In this document: positions 36,169 to 47,147 of the stretch, in pieces | Layout of the letters: every line of letters begins with the position of its first letter | How positions within the stretch are numbered: position 1 is the first letter of the stretch | Assembly: GCF_032854445.1 (NCBI RefSeq) | Contig: NC_088298.1 | Location: 1,601,474 to 1,665,473, forward strand | From: Liolophura sinensis | Lineage: Eukaryota > Mollusca > Polyplacophora > Chitonida > Chitonidae | Direction: 5' to 3' | Length of the DNA: 64,000 nt | Translations under genes and position numbers: made by a program | Notes under the pieces: model-generated | Database searches by the model: none | Told to the model about the DNA's origin: nothing | Seen by the model: the letters and a program-made list of their open reading frames with translations, nothing else

Positions 36169-36484
36169 TAAATATAAAGCAGTTACACAGAGGTTGGAAA
36201 ACAAAGCTCTCTAAGAGAATGTCAGCATAATGTACCAGGCACTGCTACTCAGACTGGGTCTTCATAATCTCCATTTCAAAGCATTTTCAGGCTACAAAAA
36301 AGCCCCTGATTTTCCATATCTGAAGGCCTGAAAAAATTACTTTCAAATGCCATGCTTTTGACGGTTTTCAAGGCCTTCTAGGCACCCTGTACATGAGAGC
36401 AGCGTTGTTAAATACATGCGTTCCTGGATGTCGCAGTTGTAACCATGACAAAGACTGGTGTTCACTGCTGTGGTTTATACACTA

Positions 36485-36702
36485 CCCTATTTCCTCAACC
36501 TTCTGCACATATGAAAGACCAGCTTTCAACAGCATTTATGCACATTTTCAATTTGATTTTTGAGACAAAACTACACTGGTTGGGTTGGCAAGTTTCAAGG
36601 CTTCATAAAAAGTATGATTTTATTTGTCTGCACAGACTAATACCTTCAAAATATGGTTAAATAAACATCTTTTAAACACATTAAAAGGTTGAATAAATAC
36701 AA
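36485..36702 (+). mobile_element. family A MITE, copy 6
   Basis: TA, ccctatttcctcaaccttct + gcacatatgaaag, internal gagacaaaactacactggtt, end ttaaaaggttgaataaatac. Confidence 0.8.
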
Positions 36703-37091
36703 TAACATATTAATGTCACAACTCCTGGATTCCAGATGTTACAAAAGAGACTACATAGTGATCCTGGGGTTTTTACTCAACTCTCTATGCAAGCACCTGC
36801 TCATATGGCACAGGACATGAGCAACAAAGAACTACTGAACAGGTGCTGGATGAATTTATGTATTTATGGTTAAATGAATGACCATTCAGATGCGAAAAGT
36901 AGGTCAAACTGAACATTCGGCTTGATTTATTGCCTCACTTATTTGAGTATTGCTTAACTCAGTAATCAAGGATTTCAAAACTTCTCAAAAGAGTGATTCC
37001 ATCCTAAGCTCTATCTTCCAAAAAACATCACTGTTTCTGTCTCCCTTATTTCTTCTAATTATTACGACACCTGGTCTGCTCTTTTTAGCCA

Positions 37092-37222
37092 GTATTTATT
37101 TATTTATTTACTTGATTGGTGTTTTACGCCACACTCAAAAATATTTCACTTACACGACGATGGCTAGCATTATGGTGGGAGGAAACCCACGACCATCCGC
37201 AGGTTGCTGCCAGACCTTCCCT
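37092..37222 (-). mobile_element. SINE family 1, head-less copy
   Basis: atttatttatttacttgatt, acgccacactcaaaaatatt, cattatggtgggaggaaacc; stops after ctgccagaccttccc. Confidence 0.85.
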
Positions 37223-38902
37223 CTTACTTTAGCCAGTATACATGTAGTTGTAGCAGGAATATTTGCTTCCTCTTTCTTCACATCGTTAAACCATTTACTG
37301 AGCAGCATACTCATATCTTTACTTTTCCAAAAAGCTGGGAAAAAAATGTTATATTCTGCCTTCAGCACTACTGTTCCATCTGTTCCAAAAATGAGAAGAT
37401 TTAGAGAATTTCCAAACTGTCCCTTCACAAGCAAATAGTAACTCCAGGCTGTTTCAGGTGTGCCAATGACAGGAATTTACCAAATACAAGTACTTAACAT
37501 TGTGATATTTGTTCTAATTTTGTATGCCAGTTGCAGCTGAAAATTAAGCATTATTATTTTCATTATGCTGATTTAAGGCACCAAATTCCCCTGTCATTCA
37601 CACATATGCACCAAAATGCAGGTCTATCAAACTGTGACCTATGCAACTGTACATTTGGTGGACAGAGTGATCTCCCTTTAATTCAACAGAGAGTACAGCG
37701 TCCAATTTCTTGAAGGGGTTGTACCGTTACGCCGGCCTAATCACCAGGACGTCGAATACTGATGTCATACGCCGCCTTGGTATTTGCGACCGGCATAAAG
37801 TTACAACTGCTTTGAAAAACTGACCTCTGTTTGTGGCATCCTTGAACTGTCAGTCATACAGTAAATAGTAACACAGAGATTTTATTAGAAGGCTACCTGT
37901 TATCCGCTGTCTGCTATGTCAGTCAAAAAATGAGCAAGTTGCTGCCTACTTTGACAAAAGTTCCTAATTTTGCTCCATTCAAATCACTGACAGGTACAGA
38001 TAGCTGCTACTTTTCCCAGGAATAATGCTGTTCAAAAAGATAATGAAAGCTCTGTAAGAGGCCATTCAAGTTTAAAGGATCTTTCCCTTGAAGGCTTGAT
38101 GGGACCAACACAAGCATCGGTATAAGGATCTAGACTAATTTGTGTGTGCTAAATATCCTAATTTTTTATGAACACTGTCAGTTTTGTTTGCTAAGTGATA
38201 GGACAAATTATGTCCACTTCCCCTCTGCACATCCCTTTGAAAGAGAATCTGTCCAAAATGTATTCATACACATTTAAACATATCAACAAATTCAAATTGT
38301 GAATCAATCTTCAAATCAACTGAGAAGAAGATGACAGTAAGAATAATCAGGCTGGAGAATATATGGAATGAACGAATGAAGGCTTGAGGTGTTACGTCGT
38401 ACATAATTTTCCAGTCATGTGACGATGACAAAATATATAGAAATCGATACATCCGTCACCATGGTGTTATTGCCTGTTGACAAACAGATGGACGGACGGG
38501 CATATGTAGAGTGACAGCAGTTAAGCACACACAGGCAGAAGCCCAAATCACAATATATATATGTATATATGTACATGTAGATATACATGAAGTACTGCAT
38601 GCAAACCACCGCAGGAAGCAGTAAATAGTAGGTAAAATAATCAAGGCAGAAAATAATCTGTGACGCACAAAGTGTTCTCTTATTTCAGAAGAGAGTCGGA
38701 CCGCACTACAAGGGAGGCTACTCTACAACCTTTGGTTAGTGAAAACATCAAAGCTGATTAGCGTGTTGCTACGAAAACATATCAGGTACACGCCGTCAGA
38801 GGTGTTAGGTCTCGTAGGACCGAGTGAGACGTCAACAGAGGGGGAACTACAGGGGACACACGCCCACATGGAAGCAAGCACCATCTTTGACCTTGGACTG
38901 AC
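37223..38902. other. intron interior next to exon 38903-39556
   Basis: Only the SINE family 2 fragment and a short AT run near 38552-38590. Confidence 0.5.
38364..38432 (-). mobile_element. SINE family 2 fragment
   Basis: gaatgaaggcttgaggtgtt + acgtcgtacataattttcca + gtcatgtgacgatgac corresponds to the inverted 3' end of the 22.35-kb element. Confidence 0.65.
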
Positions 38903-39556
38903 CTTGACAGTTCATCCTCCGAATCCGATGAGCCGTCCTTGGAGGGAGTTTTACTCACACTCGGTTTGGCTGTGCTGCTTTCCTGTTTGTCAGTATCTGC
39001 GAATTCGCTCGCCGTTTTCACCTCGTCTTCCGTGATCGGCTGGGTCCTGGATCGCTCGCGCTTCTTCTTCTCGATCATTCGCTTTGCACCAATGGAACGG
39101 TTCTTGGGTTTCTCCTTTTCTGGTGCCCTGGCTTGCTCTTCAAGTTGTTGGAAAATGGACAACCTTGCCGACACGCTCTGTCGAGTGGGATCATCTTCCG
39201 GGACTTCCATTTCTAGACTCCGTAAACTGTCTGACTGAAGGGAATCTCTGTCAGCATCCGAACCCGACAGTATACCAGAATCTGCCTTGGACGTTGCCGC
39301 ACTCAGTGGTTCGTACAAGTGGCGCAGTGGATCAAGAAGAGTGTTTCCCTCTGGGATAGATCCCAGTTCAGCAGCAGTGATTGGTGCCGTTTTCGATCGT
39401 GAAGATCTACGAGATTTTTTCTCCTTACGAAATGGTTGTGGGAATTCTGTTTTTTTGTTATACGTAAGACGCTTATCTTGTTCTTTTATCTGTTCGAAGA
39501 TATTAATGGTGGCTTTTCGCCTCACCAGACCTCGGAATGAGCTGACTGACTCTAAA
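38903..39556 (-). CDS. SVIL: SVIL exon: RSRTQPITEDEV module, acidic/serine-rich
   Basis: Open coding exon of 654 nt. The acceptor is attcttacag; the first base completes a Ser codon begun in exon 40215-40448, giving EEIQEADS then LESVSSFRG. Content in order: INIFEQIKEQDKRL; a basic patch KEKKSRRSSRSKTAPITAAEL, itself a degenerate TxPIT module; a Ser/Asp-rich stretch with GILSGSDADRDSLQSDSLRS; RLSIFQQLEEQARAPEKEK; basic KRMIEKKKRERSRTQPITEDEV; and acidic DGSSDSEDELSR at the end. Exit is in phase 2 at AAG|GTCAGT. The repeated SIxxxLxx / RTQPITxxEV layout is that of supervillin. Codon structure is intact over 218 codons with no indel. Confidence 0.88.
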
Positions 39557-40214
39557 CTGTAAGAATAAATACAGCAAGAGCAGAGCCTCATCAGTGCTTT
39601 GCTTTAAAATTGTCAGAGTACCAGCTAATACTTAACCAATTTGTCACAAATTACAAAATTGAACATGACCAGGACACCATCCCCAAAATGACAAGTACTT
39701 TATATCAATTCAAGGTTTTATAGCTGATAATAAAAAAAAAAAAAAAAAATGTGCGCACAGAATTAGGCAAGCATAAATAAAGTAAACGATCCTGACAAAA
39801 ACCCAAACTGAAATTTTTTCAAAAAAAAAAATAAAGAAAGAATACACTGGTGACCAAGCAATGTGATAACGAAGTTAAAATTTGCCCCAATAATAACCAT
39901 TTATCGAAGGTGCATATGCTGTAAAACCCAATTTTCCGTGCTTAGTAGCATGCTGTTCTAGCAAATTTGCAATCACATTTGTAAGTGAAGTTTCTCTTCT
40001 CATCCACCCTCGATAAAAAGAATTTTTAATGCAAATTTGATCTTTTTTTTCTTGGACAGAGCATAATAAGCACTTCAAGAGAATAGGGTAAAATGGCTAA
40101 GTTAAAAACACATGACATAAATACAGCACATTCAAATTAAACCCGTTCCGACCAATCATCTTCAGCCCTACACCTTGTTAAAAGAGCCCAGCTTGTGAAG
40201 ACGATGATGTGTAC

Positions 40215-40448
40215 CTGTCAGCCTCCTGGATCTCCTCCAGCGTCACAGGAAGTGTTCTCGTCCTCCAGTCGTCCCGTGAGCGCCGCGGATGACGCTGTCG
40301 CTTCTCCGTGCCTCGCTCTTCCTTCTCCGCCATCTTTTCTAGTTTAGCCATCAGGTGTTTGTCAGAGATGAGCAGTGGGTTTGTCCTGGGTCGAACATCT
40401 TCCTCCACACTCTCGATGCTCTCACGGCGTGGTGTAGAAGCACCAGAT
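40215..40448 (-). CDS. SVIL: SVIL exon: RTRTLPVTLEEIQEAD module
   Basis: Exon of 234 nt; acceptor gtccttcag, donor gacag|gtacac, entering after two codon bases and leaving in phase 2. It reads SGASTPRRESIESVEEDV, then LLISDKHLMAKLEKMAEKEE, a basic Arg-rich stretch, and RTRTLPVTLEEIQEAD. This is another copy of the supervillin xTxPVTxEEI module. Its exit phase fits exon 38903-39556. Its entry phase fits the upstream exon only if that exon ends at the weak donor AAG|GTCACG rather than at GTAAGG, so that junction is unresolved. Confidence 0.85.
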
Positions 40449-41125
40449 CTGAAGGACAAATCAGAATATTAGCTCAAATCCATTTCACCTATCTGCTGCA
40501 TTAAAGTCTAAGAAAACACTAACATGATGTACCTATCAGATGAAAGATCATTAAACAATGTCCAGCAAAGTAGTTCGTCTTATTTTTTAAAAAATTTCTT
40601 TCAGCATACTAAGTGCACCTGAAAGTTTGGGTTCTATTAAGGCCTTTTCTAACCATATAATGGGACCAGTGATGTCACATTTGGTTGTTTTACAACTAAA
40701 CACACAGACTGCTACATTTCATCATTCACAATCACATACAAATACCTTGGAACAAACTACTTCAAGTAAAAAAATTGTGGATGAGACGTCACTGACTACT
40801 TCTCTCTCGCAACATACTACTATAGAATCTCATGTTTTGAAAGCATTTTAATTGGCTGAAAAAAAAAAAAAAAAAAAAAAATAAAATAAAATCACTCTAT
40901 TTCCATGGAGAGTGTTTAATGGTCTTTCATCTGATACATACTTCATTTTAGTGTTTTCTTTGAATTTAAGGCAGGAAGCTGAGCACGCCGTCAGGTTATT
41001 ATTTATTTTAATTAATGCTTATCTACCAATGAAGTTCAACAAAATCCTGAGCTACTTCTTACACAAATATGTAAGAAAGGCCGATGATTTATCTTCTGAT
41101 GTCCATTTAATTCTCACTTCAAACT

Positions 41126-41281
41126 TATTTGATTGGTGAATCAACTTAAATACATGTACAACGGTGGCCAGCATTACCGTGGAGGAAAACACTGGCAGCC
41201 CATAGGTGAAACCAACCACCATCCGCAGGTTGCTGGCAGACCTTCCCACATACGGCTGGATAGGAAGCCAACATGAGCTGG
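41126..41281 (-). mobile_element. SINE family 1, diverged
   Basis: acttatttgattggtgaatc, acggtggccagcattaccgt, catccgcaggttgctggcag, accttcccacatacggctgg, gccaacatgagctgg. In the intron between SVIL exons 40215-40448 and 41422-41600. Confidence 0.82.
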
Positions 41282-41421
41282 CTCTAAGAAATATGAGAGG
41301 CCTTTCGGGAATCTGTTACCCCAACTCACAAAACCTCATACATGCAGTTCTGTAATATTGTTATCAGAATACCAGTTACTGATTCCTCTTCTTGTCAATA
41401 CAGCATGCTTATCTCCCTTAC

Positions 41422-41600
41422 GTGCACGTGACCTTGGGGTGTTGACCCCTGACCTTGTGTGTGGAGTGACGGGGCAGGACTTGGCCTCCTCAATACGGTT
41501 CTCCATCATGAAGATGCGTTCAGCAATAGACAGAGGCCTCTCTTCCTCTTCAGCCTCCTCTTCTGTACCCTTGTGAATCTCAGTCTGTGCAATCTCCTGT
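41422..41600 (-). CDS. SVIL: SVIL exon: SIAERIFMMENRIEEAK module
   Basis: Exon whose acceptor tttgtacag is followed by one base completing an Arg codon begun in exon 41974-43296, giving RNVIRQEIAQTEI. It continues with an acidic run, PLSIAERIFMMENRIEEAK, and PVTPHTRSGVNTPRSRA. The lower edge has two candidates. GTAAGG at 41421 is the better consensus but exits in phase 1. GTCACG at 41432 exits in phase 2 and fits exon 40215-40448. If the first is used, a small exon between 40.5 and 41.4 kb is missing from this list. LSIAER matches the supervillin LSxAEK module. Confidence 0.8.
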
Positions 41601-41973
41601 CTGTACAAATAATTATTCAAACAGTCTTCACCATTGCGTAAAACGTAAATCGAATTCACAAACAAGGCATTTAGAGAATAACAGTAGCTCATCCCATTAA
41701 GCAGATTGTACAACTGCATCATGTTCAAGTCATGTGATACGTCTAAATTATTGACCTCTAAACCAAAATAAGTTAGAATGATTGACAATATCATACACAA
41801 ATGTTATTCCCACTTAGATGGTGCTTAGATCTTTAAATCAACAAGAAAGACCAAAAAAAGACATGATGGGGAGTTAGTGAAGAAATTTACCACGGAAGTC
41901 TTTGATATGCAAATCGCGAACTGCATTTGGCAAATGATGTGCGGATGGCAACTGCAATCATCACCCGTTTTAC

Positions 41974-43296
41974 CTGATAACATTCCTCTTATCTGCCTCA
42001 CTCTCTCGGTTTTCGCCCGTCACTTCGCTGCCTTCCACTAGTTTCTTCCTTCCCTGCAGGACTGCGGCCAGCTGGGGGTCCACAATGGGACCACTTTCCT
42101 GAGATCGAGACGCGTAATCAGACGATGAGGACCGCTTGAGGATACCACGCACAGGCTTATCCGAGGATTTCTGTTTGACCACCACATTTGGAGGCTTGGA
42201 CTGCATCTCAGAGCGGGCAACTTGCTTTCCTGAGGAACTGTCAGCTCGTTCGTGGATTGACTGTTCTTCCTTAGCACTACTGGAATTCTTTCTTAATTTT
42301 TCTGAGGATGTTTGAATATCTTTTACCTCTTTTGAATCCTCTTTCTTTGTTTTTTCTTTTGAGATGGCTTCTGACTTTTCAACCACTATGGTTTTTGACT
42401 CTTCAACAGTTTTAGTTGTCTCTTTTTCAAACCTACTCACAGTTTTACTCTTTGCCGTTGCCTCGGTTTGTTTGGAATCCAAACTTTCAACACTGTCCTC
42501 AAAGACATCTTCCTGATCAGCAGTCTTAGAGTCTGTGTCTTTCCTCCTGGCTTGCAAACCTTCGCTACTTCTTCGTCCGCAATCACCTCTTTGATTTCAG
42601 CCTCAACCGACCTGCTTTTCTCATTGCCATTTTCCAGCTTTTCCAACTCCTCCAAAGCATCATGGTACTCTGCGTCTGATGCCTTCCTTCGTGATTTCAA
42701 GACGCTGATCAACTCTTGATCTTGATGACCTCTTCCACCTTCGTGTCCTCTTTTGGCATGGACAGCTTGGCCTCACAGAAGCTCAATTCTTGACTCCTCA
42801 GTCTTCTTCCCACTGCTGCCGCCATTCTCCGAAGACACTTTATTCCTGCGATTCAGAGCAGCCGAGAGTTCCTTGGAGGGTTTATCGCTCTGCTGTTGTT
42901 GCCGTTGCTTTACACTTCTCATGAAGTCAGATTTGTAGTTCGATTCAGATTTGAAGCTTGATGATCGTTGGACAGCTTTCGCTCCCGAGTTGATCCCACT
43001 CTCAAACTGGCGGGCCCTGTCCTTTAGGCTACCCGTTCTTTCGGGAGTCCTGCGGGGATGATTTGATTCAGTGTTAGACTCATCGCTGCTCGTTGTACCA
43101 CTGCGAGAAAACGATGCCGGAAGGTCTAATTTCTTGGTAGTGATTTTCCCTGGTCGGAAGTCGGTCGGTTTCTTCACAGGACTCGGAGCTGGAGAATTTT
43201 TGTATCAGAGATGAAAACTCTTTTCCTCGGGCAATGGTCTGGTGCTTTTCGAAAGATCATCTGTTTTGGATTTTGCCTCGGTTTTCGCCTCCGCTC
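41974..43296 (-). CDS. SVIL: SVIL large exon with disrupted reading frame
   Basis: One exon between acceptor ccaaatttcag (alternatives place the upper edge at 43313 or 43323) and donor ATCAG|GTAAAA. The coding sense is clear but falls in several frames: EAKTEAKSKTDDL, an in-frame TGA at 43205-43207, SPAPSPVKKPTDFRPGK to EESRIELL in that same frame, AKLSMPKEDTKVEEV in a second frame (42716-42785), LKSRRKASDAEYHDALEEL in a third (to about 42557), and ARRKDTDSKTADQEDVF to the exon end. The last part holds PVRGILKRSSSS and LVEGSE, reminiscent of PVRSILK ... LVEGSE recalled from human supervillin. The exit phase fits the next exon. Highly charged, Ser/Lys/Glu-rich, predicted disordered. The breaks are either assembly indels or true lesions. 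Confidence 0.75.
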
Positions 43297-43608
43297 CTGA
43301 AATTTGGAAAGAGCTGAAGAAACCTATAATATAGAGAAAAGAGAACATTATCAGCCTGGAGGGAATATTCAGGTGTTTGTCAGAATATGCTTCACACCTA
43401 AGTAACATTCAGGTTTATGGCTTAAAGGGATACAGTATCGATGATGATTGGTCGACAGTGGAGATAGGCTTTCCTGGGTTAAATCTTGTAGCCTTGGTCA
43501 TGCTTGAATAAATATACCATACCTAAAATTCAGCTTAGACAAGGTATAGCCTGGACTTCCCTATCTCTCACACCACCCAATCATAATGAATTCTGTGTAC
43601 CCTTTAAA

Positions 43609-43715
43609 TGTATTTTATTTGAATGGTACCATGGCTCATGAATTTTTTCCTTACATGTACACGTCAATTACGGTAGCTAGCGTTATGGGCGGAGGAAACA
43701 GAGTTCGCAGAATAA
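43609..43715 (-). mobile_element. SINE family 1, old fragment
   Basis: tattttatttgaatggtacc, tacggtagctagcgttatgg, gcggaggaaacagag; heavily diverged. Confidence 0.55.
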
Positions 43716-44051
43716 ATCACCGGAGTAAACACTATTAATTTTTGGACACATGCCTACATTAAGCCACAACTCAGTGTGCAAACGCTATAGGCATCAAGCA
43801 TATCACTTCAAGTAACTTTGTCAGAAATGTTCCCCTATAGCTAGACTCATAAATGACGACACAGAATACAGAATTGTTAATAAATATATGGCATACTGAC
43901 AGAGTGACAATGCAGGTGCTTGTAACATGTGCATGTAGGTGAGTTTCAAGTTAAGACGTATTACCTGTGATGTCACAAAATACCAGTATTTACATAATTT
44001 ATTTTCTTTTTACAATCTTTGACATCCAGAACCAGATGAGGAAACAATTCA

Positions 44052-44190
44052 ATTTATCTATTTATTTTTTCATTTGACTGGTGTTTTATACCTATTTAAA
44101 AATATTTCATTTTTACACTAGCAGCCAAAATTACGGTGGGAGGAAACTGGGCAGAAAACATGGGAAACCCACGACCATCTGCAGGTTGAA
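44052..44190 (-). mobile_element. SINE family 1, partial
   Basis: catttgactggtgttttata, aaaattacggtgggaggaaa, cacgaccatctgcaggttg. Confidence 0.8.
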
Positions 44191-45164
44191 AAGTGCATTT
44201 AGGACACCTATTATAACCAAAGTGTGAAGGGACAAATTGGTGGCATTTTGCAGTACTGTTGTCAAACAAAAAACCAAAATCCATGAATTTAAACTAGCAG
44301 TAAAAATCGAAGTTATATGTAAAGCCATGACTCATGAATGCCTTTGTAAATCTGCATCAAAATAACACATACATTTTCATTAAAAACTGGTTAAGCTGTG
44401 AATGATTACAATCTATCAGCGATTTTAAGTTCTTTTGAGAATACATTTCAAAAAACGGTGAAAAACTAAATAAACACGAAAAGATGCTATAAGAGGAATT
44501 GCTCTTAAAACTGCATGAGCTGTACATATATCAGCCAGCATTCATGTTCATGTTACACTGTTTGTGACAACAACAACAAAATCGTGTAGACATAAATGAA
44601 GTTTATATGATTAAAGCTTGAACATACAAAATGATTCGTGCATGGAGTACATGATGGCTGACTGAATGTAGTGTGATACTGGATATCAATGTTTGCAAGA
44701 TGCAGTGAATAAATAGAAAGAAACCCAAGAGGGAGATGCACAAAGGTGATCAGAAAAATAAAAACCCTTCCCAGACCTGACAAATAATAAGAAAAATAGA
44801 TGCTATTTTCGATCCTTATTTCTGGTTTATTACAATTTCCATTAGAAAATCCAATTTGAATTTAACGTACTCATCATAATCATGTACTTATAATCAAGTA
44901 CTCATAACCATGTACTCAGCAAAGAGCTGGTGAATGTAAACTGATCAAGTTCTGACGTTTACTACACGTAGGGCCTTCAATTGAAGTTTTCTAACATAAA
45001 TTCCTACACGTAGATATGCATGTACAACTGTACTTCACGCTTTTATGTTCTAATATGTAATGTATGTGTATCTCATCTGGTACAATTCTTACATTGTATT
45101 TCATGAGGTACAGCTTCATAGTTTATGTATCTCATGTGATATAGATATGTTATTAGTGTATCTC

Positions 45165-45718
45165 ATGTGGATGACACAGTTGCAACATACATGTATTTCT
45201 GGTCATACAGTTGCTACATGCATGTATTCTGGTCATACAGTTACTACATGCATGTATTCTGGTCATACAGTTGCTACATACATGTATTTCTGGTTATACA
45301 GTTGTTACATGCATGTATTCTGGTCATACAGTTGCTAAATACATGTATTTCTGGTTATACAGTTGCTACATGCATGTATTTCTGGTTATACAGTTGCTAC
45401 ATACATGTATTTCTGGTTATACAGTTGTTACATGCATGTATTCTGGTCATACAGTTGCTACATGCATGTATTCTGGTCATACAGTTGCTAAATACATGTA
45501 TTTCTGGTTATACAGTTGCTACATGCATGTATTCTGGTCATACAGTTGCTACATGCATGTATTCTGGTCATACAGTTGCTACATACATGTATTTCTGGTT
45601 ATACAGTTGTTACATGCATGTATTCTGGTCATACAGTTGCTAAATACATGTATTTCTGGTTATACAGTTGCTACATGCATGTATTCTGGTCATACAGTTG
45701 CTACATGCATGTATTACA
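45165..45718. repeat. 30/31-bp minisatellite, about 18 copies
   Basis: Units ttgctacatgcatgtattct + ggtcatacag (30 bp) and ttgctacatacatgtatttc + tggttatacag (31 bp) alternate in recurring groups. This gives a higher-order pattern and switches reading frame with each 31-bp unit. Confidence 0.93.
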
Positions 45719-46170
45719 ACTACTACATGTACCTAGTGTCTTACAACTGTGACATGTATCAAGTGTCTTACAGCTATGACATGTATCAAGTGTGTTACAA
45801 TTGCTACATGTATCTAGTGTCTTATAATTGCTACATGTATCTAGTGTCTTACAACAGCTACTTAGTGTCTTACAACTGCTACCTGTATGTAGTGTCTTAC
45901 AATTGCTACATTTATCTAGTATCTTACAACTGGTGCACGTATCTAGTGTCTTACAACTGGTGCACGTATCTAGTGTCTTACAACTGCTACATGTATCTAG
46001 TGTCTTACAATTGCTACACGTATCTAGTGTCTTACAATTGTTCCACGTATCTAGTGTCTTACAATTACTAGACGTATCTAGTGTCTCACAATTGCTCCAT
46101 GTATCTAGTGTCTTACAACTGCTACATGTATCTAGTATCTTACAACTGCTACTTGTATCTCACACAACAC
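45719..46170. repeat. 27-bp minisatellite, about 16 copies
   Basis: Unit tctagtgtcttacaactgct + acatgta. It starts exactly where the 30/31-bp array ends and shares the 'ctacatgtat' core with it. Confidence 0.93.
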
Positions 46171-46608
46171 AGCTGTTACATGTGGTACATGTCTCTAGTT
46201 ACAGAAATACTGACTCGGCTGGGCAGCGGGCCTAACAGTCGCAGCTCTCTCCTGGCCAGACTCTCCCCTGCAGACACATGTTGTCTTGCGGCAGACTGAC
46301 CAATACTGGCCACACTCTCTTCTGGAATGGTGCAAGCCTGTCACAAAAACATGCACACATGCATATCGTGTGATAAACCTTTCTAGATATAGGAATTTGC
46401 TGAGAGATAAGCTTGTCAATGTGTTAACTCCGACATGCGACCAACCGTTACACTTCTTGGATGCAATTTTCTTTCTCTTTTCATTCTTCTTTTGTTAGTA
46501 TGGTGATAAACAACTGCAGAAAACAAGTCAAAGTACACAACCTATTCCAAACATTCACAAACATGTGCAGAAGAAAGTGAGTGAGGGACATGCACGACAT
46601 ATGCAATA

Positions 46609-46822
46609 CTGTAATTCCTCAACGGTTTGGCATGTTTGCAAGGTGTTTAGGTATATTCTGAATGCATTACTCTCTTGTACACCGATAAAATTGTACTTTT
46701 TGTGAAGCCTTGAAATTGGCTGACCCAACTAGTGTAGTTTTGTATCCAAAATCAAATGAAAAATGTGCAGAAATTGCACTGATCGTTGCTCTTTCATATG
46801 CGAAAAGGTTGAGGAATTAGGA
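46609..46822 (-). mobile_element. family A MITE, copy 7
   Basis: ctgtaattcctcaacggttt + ggcatgtttgcaaggtgttt ... ttcatatgcgaaaaggttga + ggaattag. The two ends are inverted copies over about 20 bases. It lies 97 bp from the possible lower end of SVIL exon 46919-47147. Confidence 0.85.
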
Positions 46823-46918
46823 CAGTTAATATCTGCTGGAATTTCATACTTTCAAAACTTACCATGGGAAAAATGCAAAATTTACAAGAGTGCTAAGCAG
46901 AAAGATATTATGTATTAC

Positions 46919-47147
46919 CAGAACAATGACCTATAGAACCTATCCCTGACCTTGAGAATTGCCCAATCAAACTGCAGGCTACTGGAACCAACCTTAACCT
47001 CTTCCCTATGCCGCGCAATCTGCTCCGTGGCTTTCTGAACCTCTTCAGGTGTCACCGGTGTTGTCTTGTTACGTTCCGTTAACTTCTGACCTCTAGGGGT
47101 ACCTGTTGCCTCAAGGTCAAGGTTACCTCCTTGACTGGTCAATCCTT
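46919..47147 (-). CDS. SVIL: SVIL exon: TTPVTPEEVQKATEQ module
   Basis: Exon after acceptor tttacttacag. It reads GLTSQGGNLDLEATGTPRG, QKLTERNKTTPVTPEEV and QKATEQIARHREE, another basic-then-TxPVTxEEV supervillin module. The 3' edge is uncertain. Donors GTTAAG (exon would start at 46999) and GTTGGT (46993) leave in phase 0; GTAATA (46919, used here) leaves in phase 2. The frame stays open to 46919. Entry needs one base from the upstream exon, which the candidate exon at 52009-52135 would supply. Confidence 0.7.

Larger units (their letters stand above)
20670..38902 (-). other. 18.2-kb SVIL intron
   Basis: The donor AAG|GTCAGT at 38902 and the acceptor at 20670 join phase 2 to phase 2, giving DELSR followed by LSIAEKL with no frame conflict. 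I saw no further exon inside, though a small one preserving the frame could be hidden. The intron contains minisatellites at 21.3, 21.5, 23.4, 32.2 and 35.7 kb, the TA-flanked element at 22.3 kb, MITE families A, B and C, and several SINEs. Confidence 0.7.
39557..41421. other. SVIL introns around exon 40215-40448
   Basis: Poly-A runs at about 39731-39748 and 40858-40881 and a diverged SINE at 41126. A small unseen exon between 40.5 and 41.4 kb is possible because of the phase question at 41422. Confidence 0.5.
43324..45164. other. SVIL intron, no exon recognised
   Basis: Two SINE fragments; otherwise AT-rich DNA. Confidence 0.5.

Noticed and set aside
46195-46332. Minus-strand exon reading ESVASIGQSAARQHVSAGES and LARRELRLLGPLPSR
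   Set aside because: It has a possible acceptor (cattccag) and plausible composition, but its phase does not fit the neighbouring SVIL exons with any good donor and no supervillin module is present. Left unresolved.
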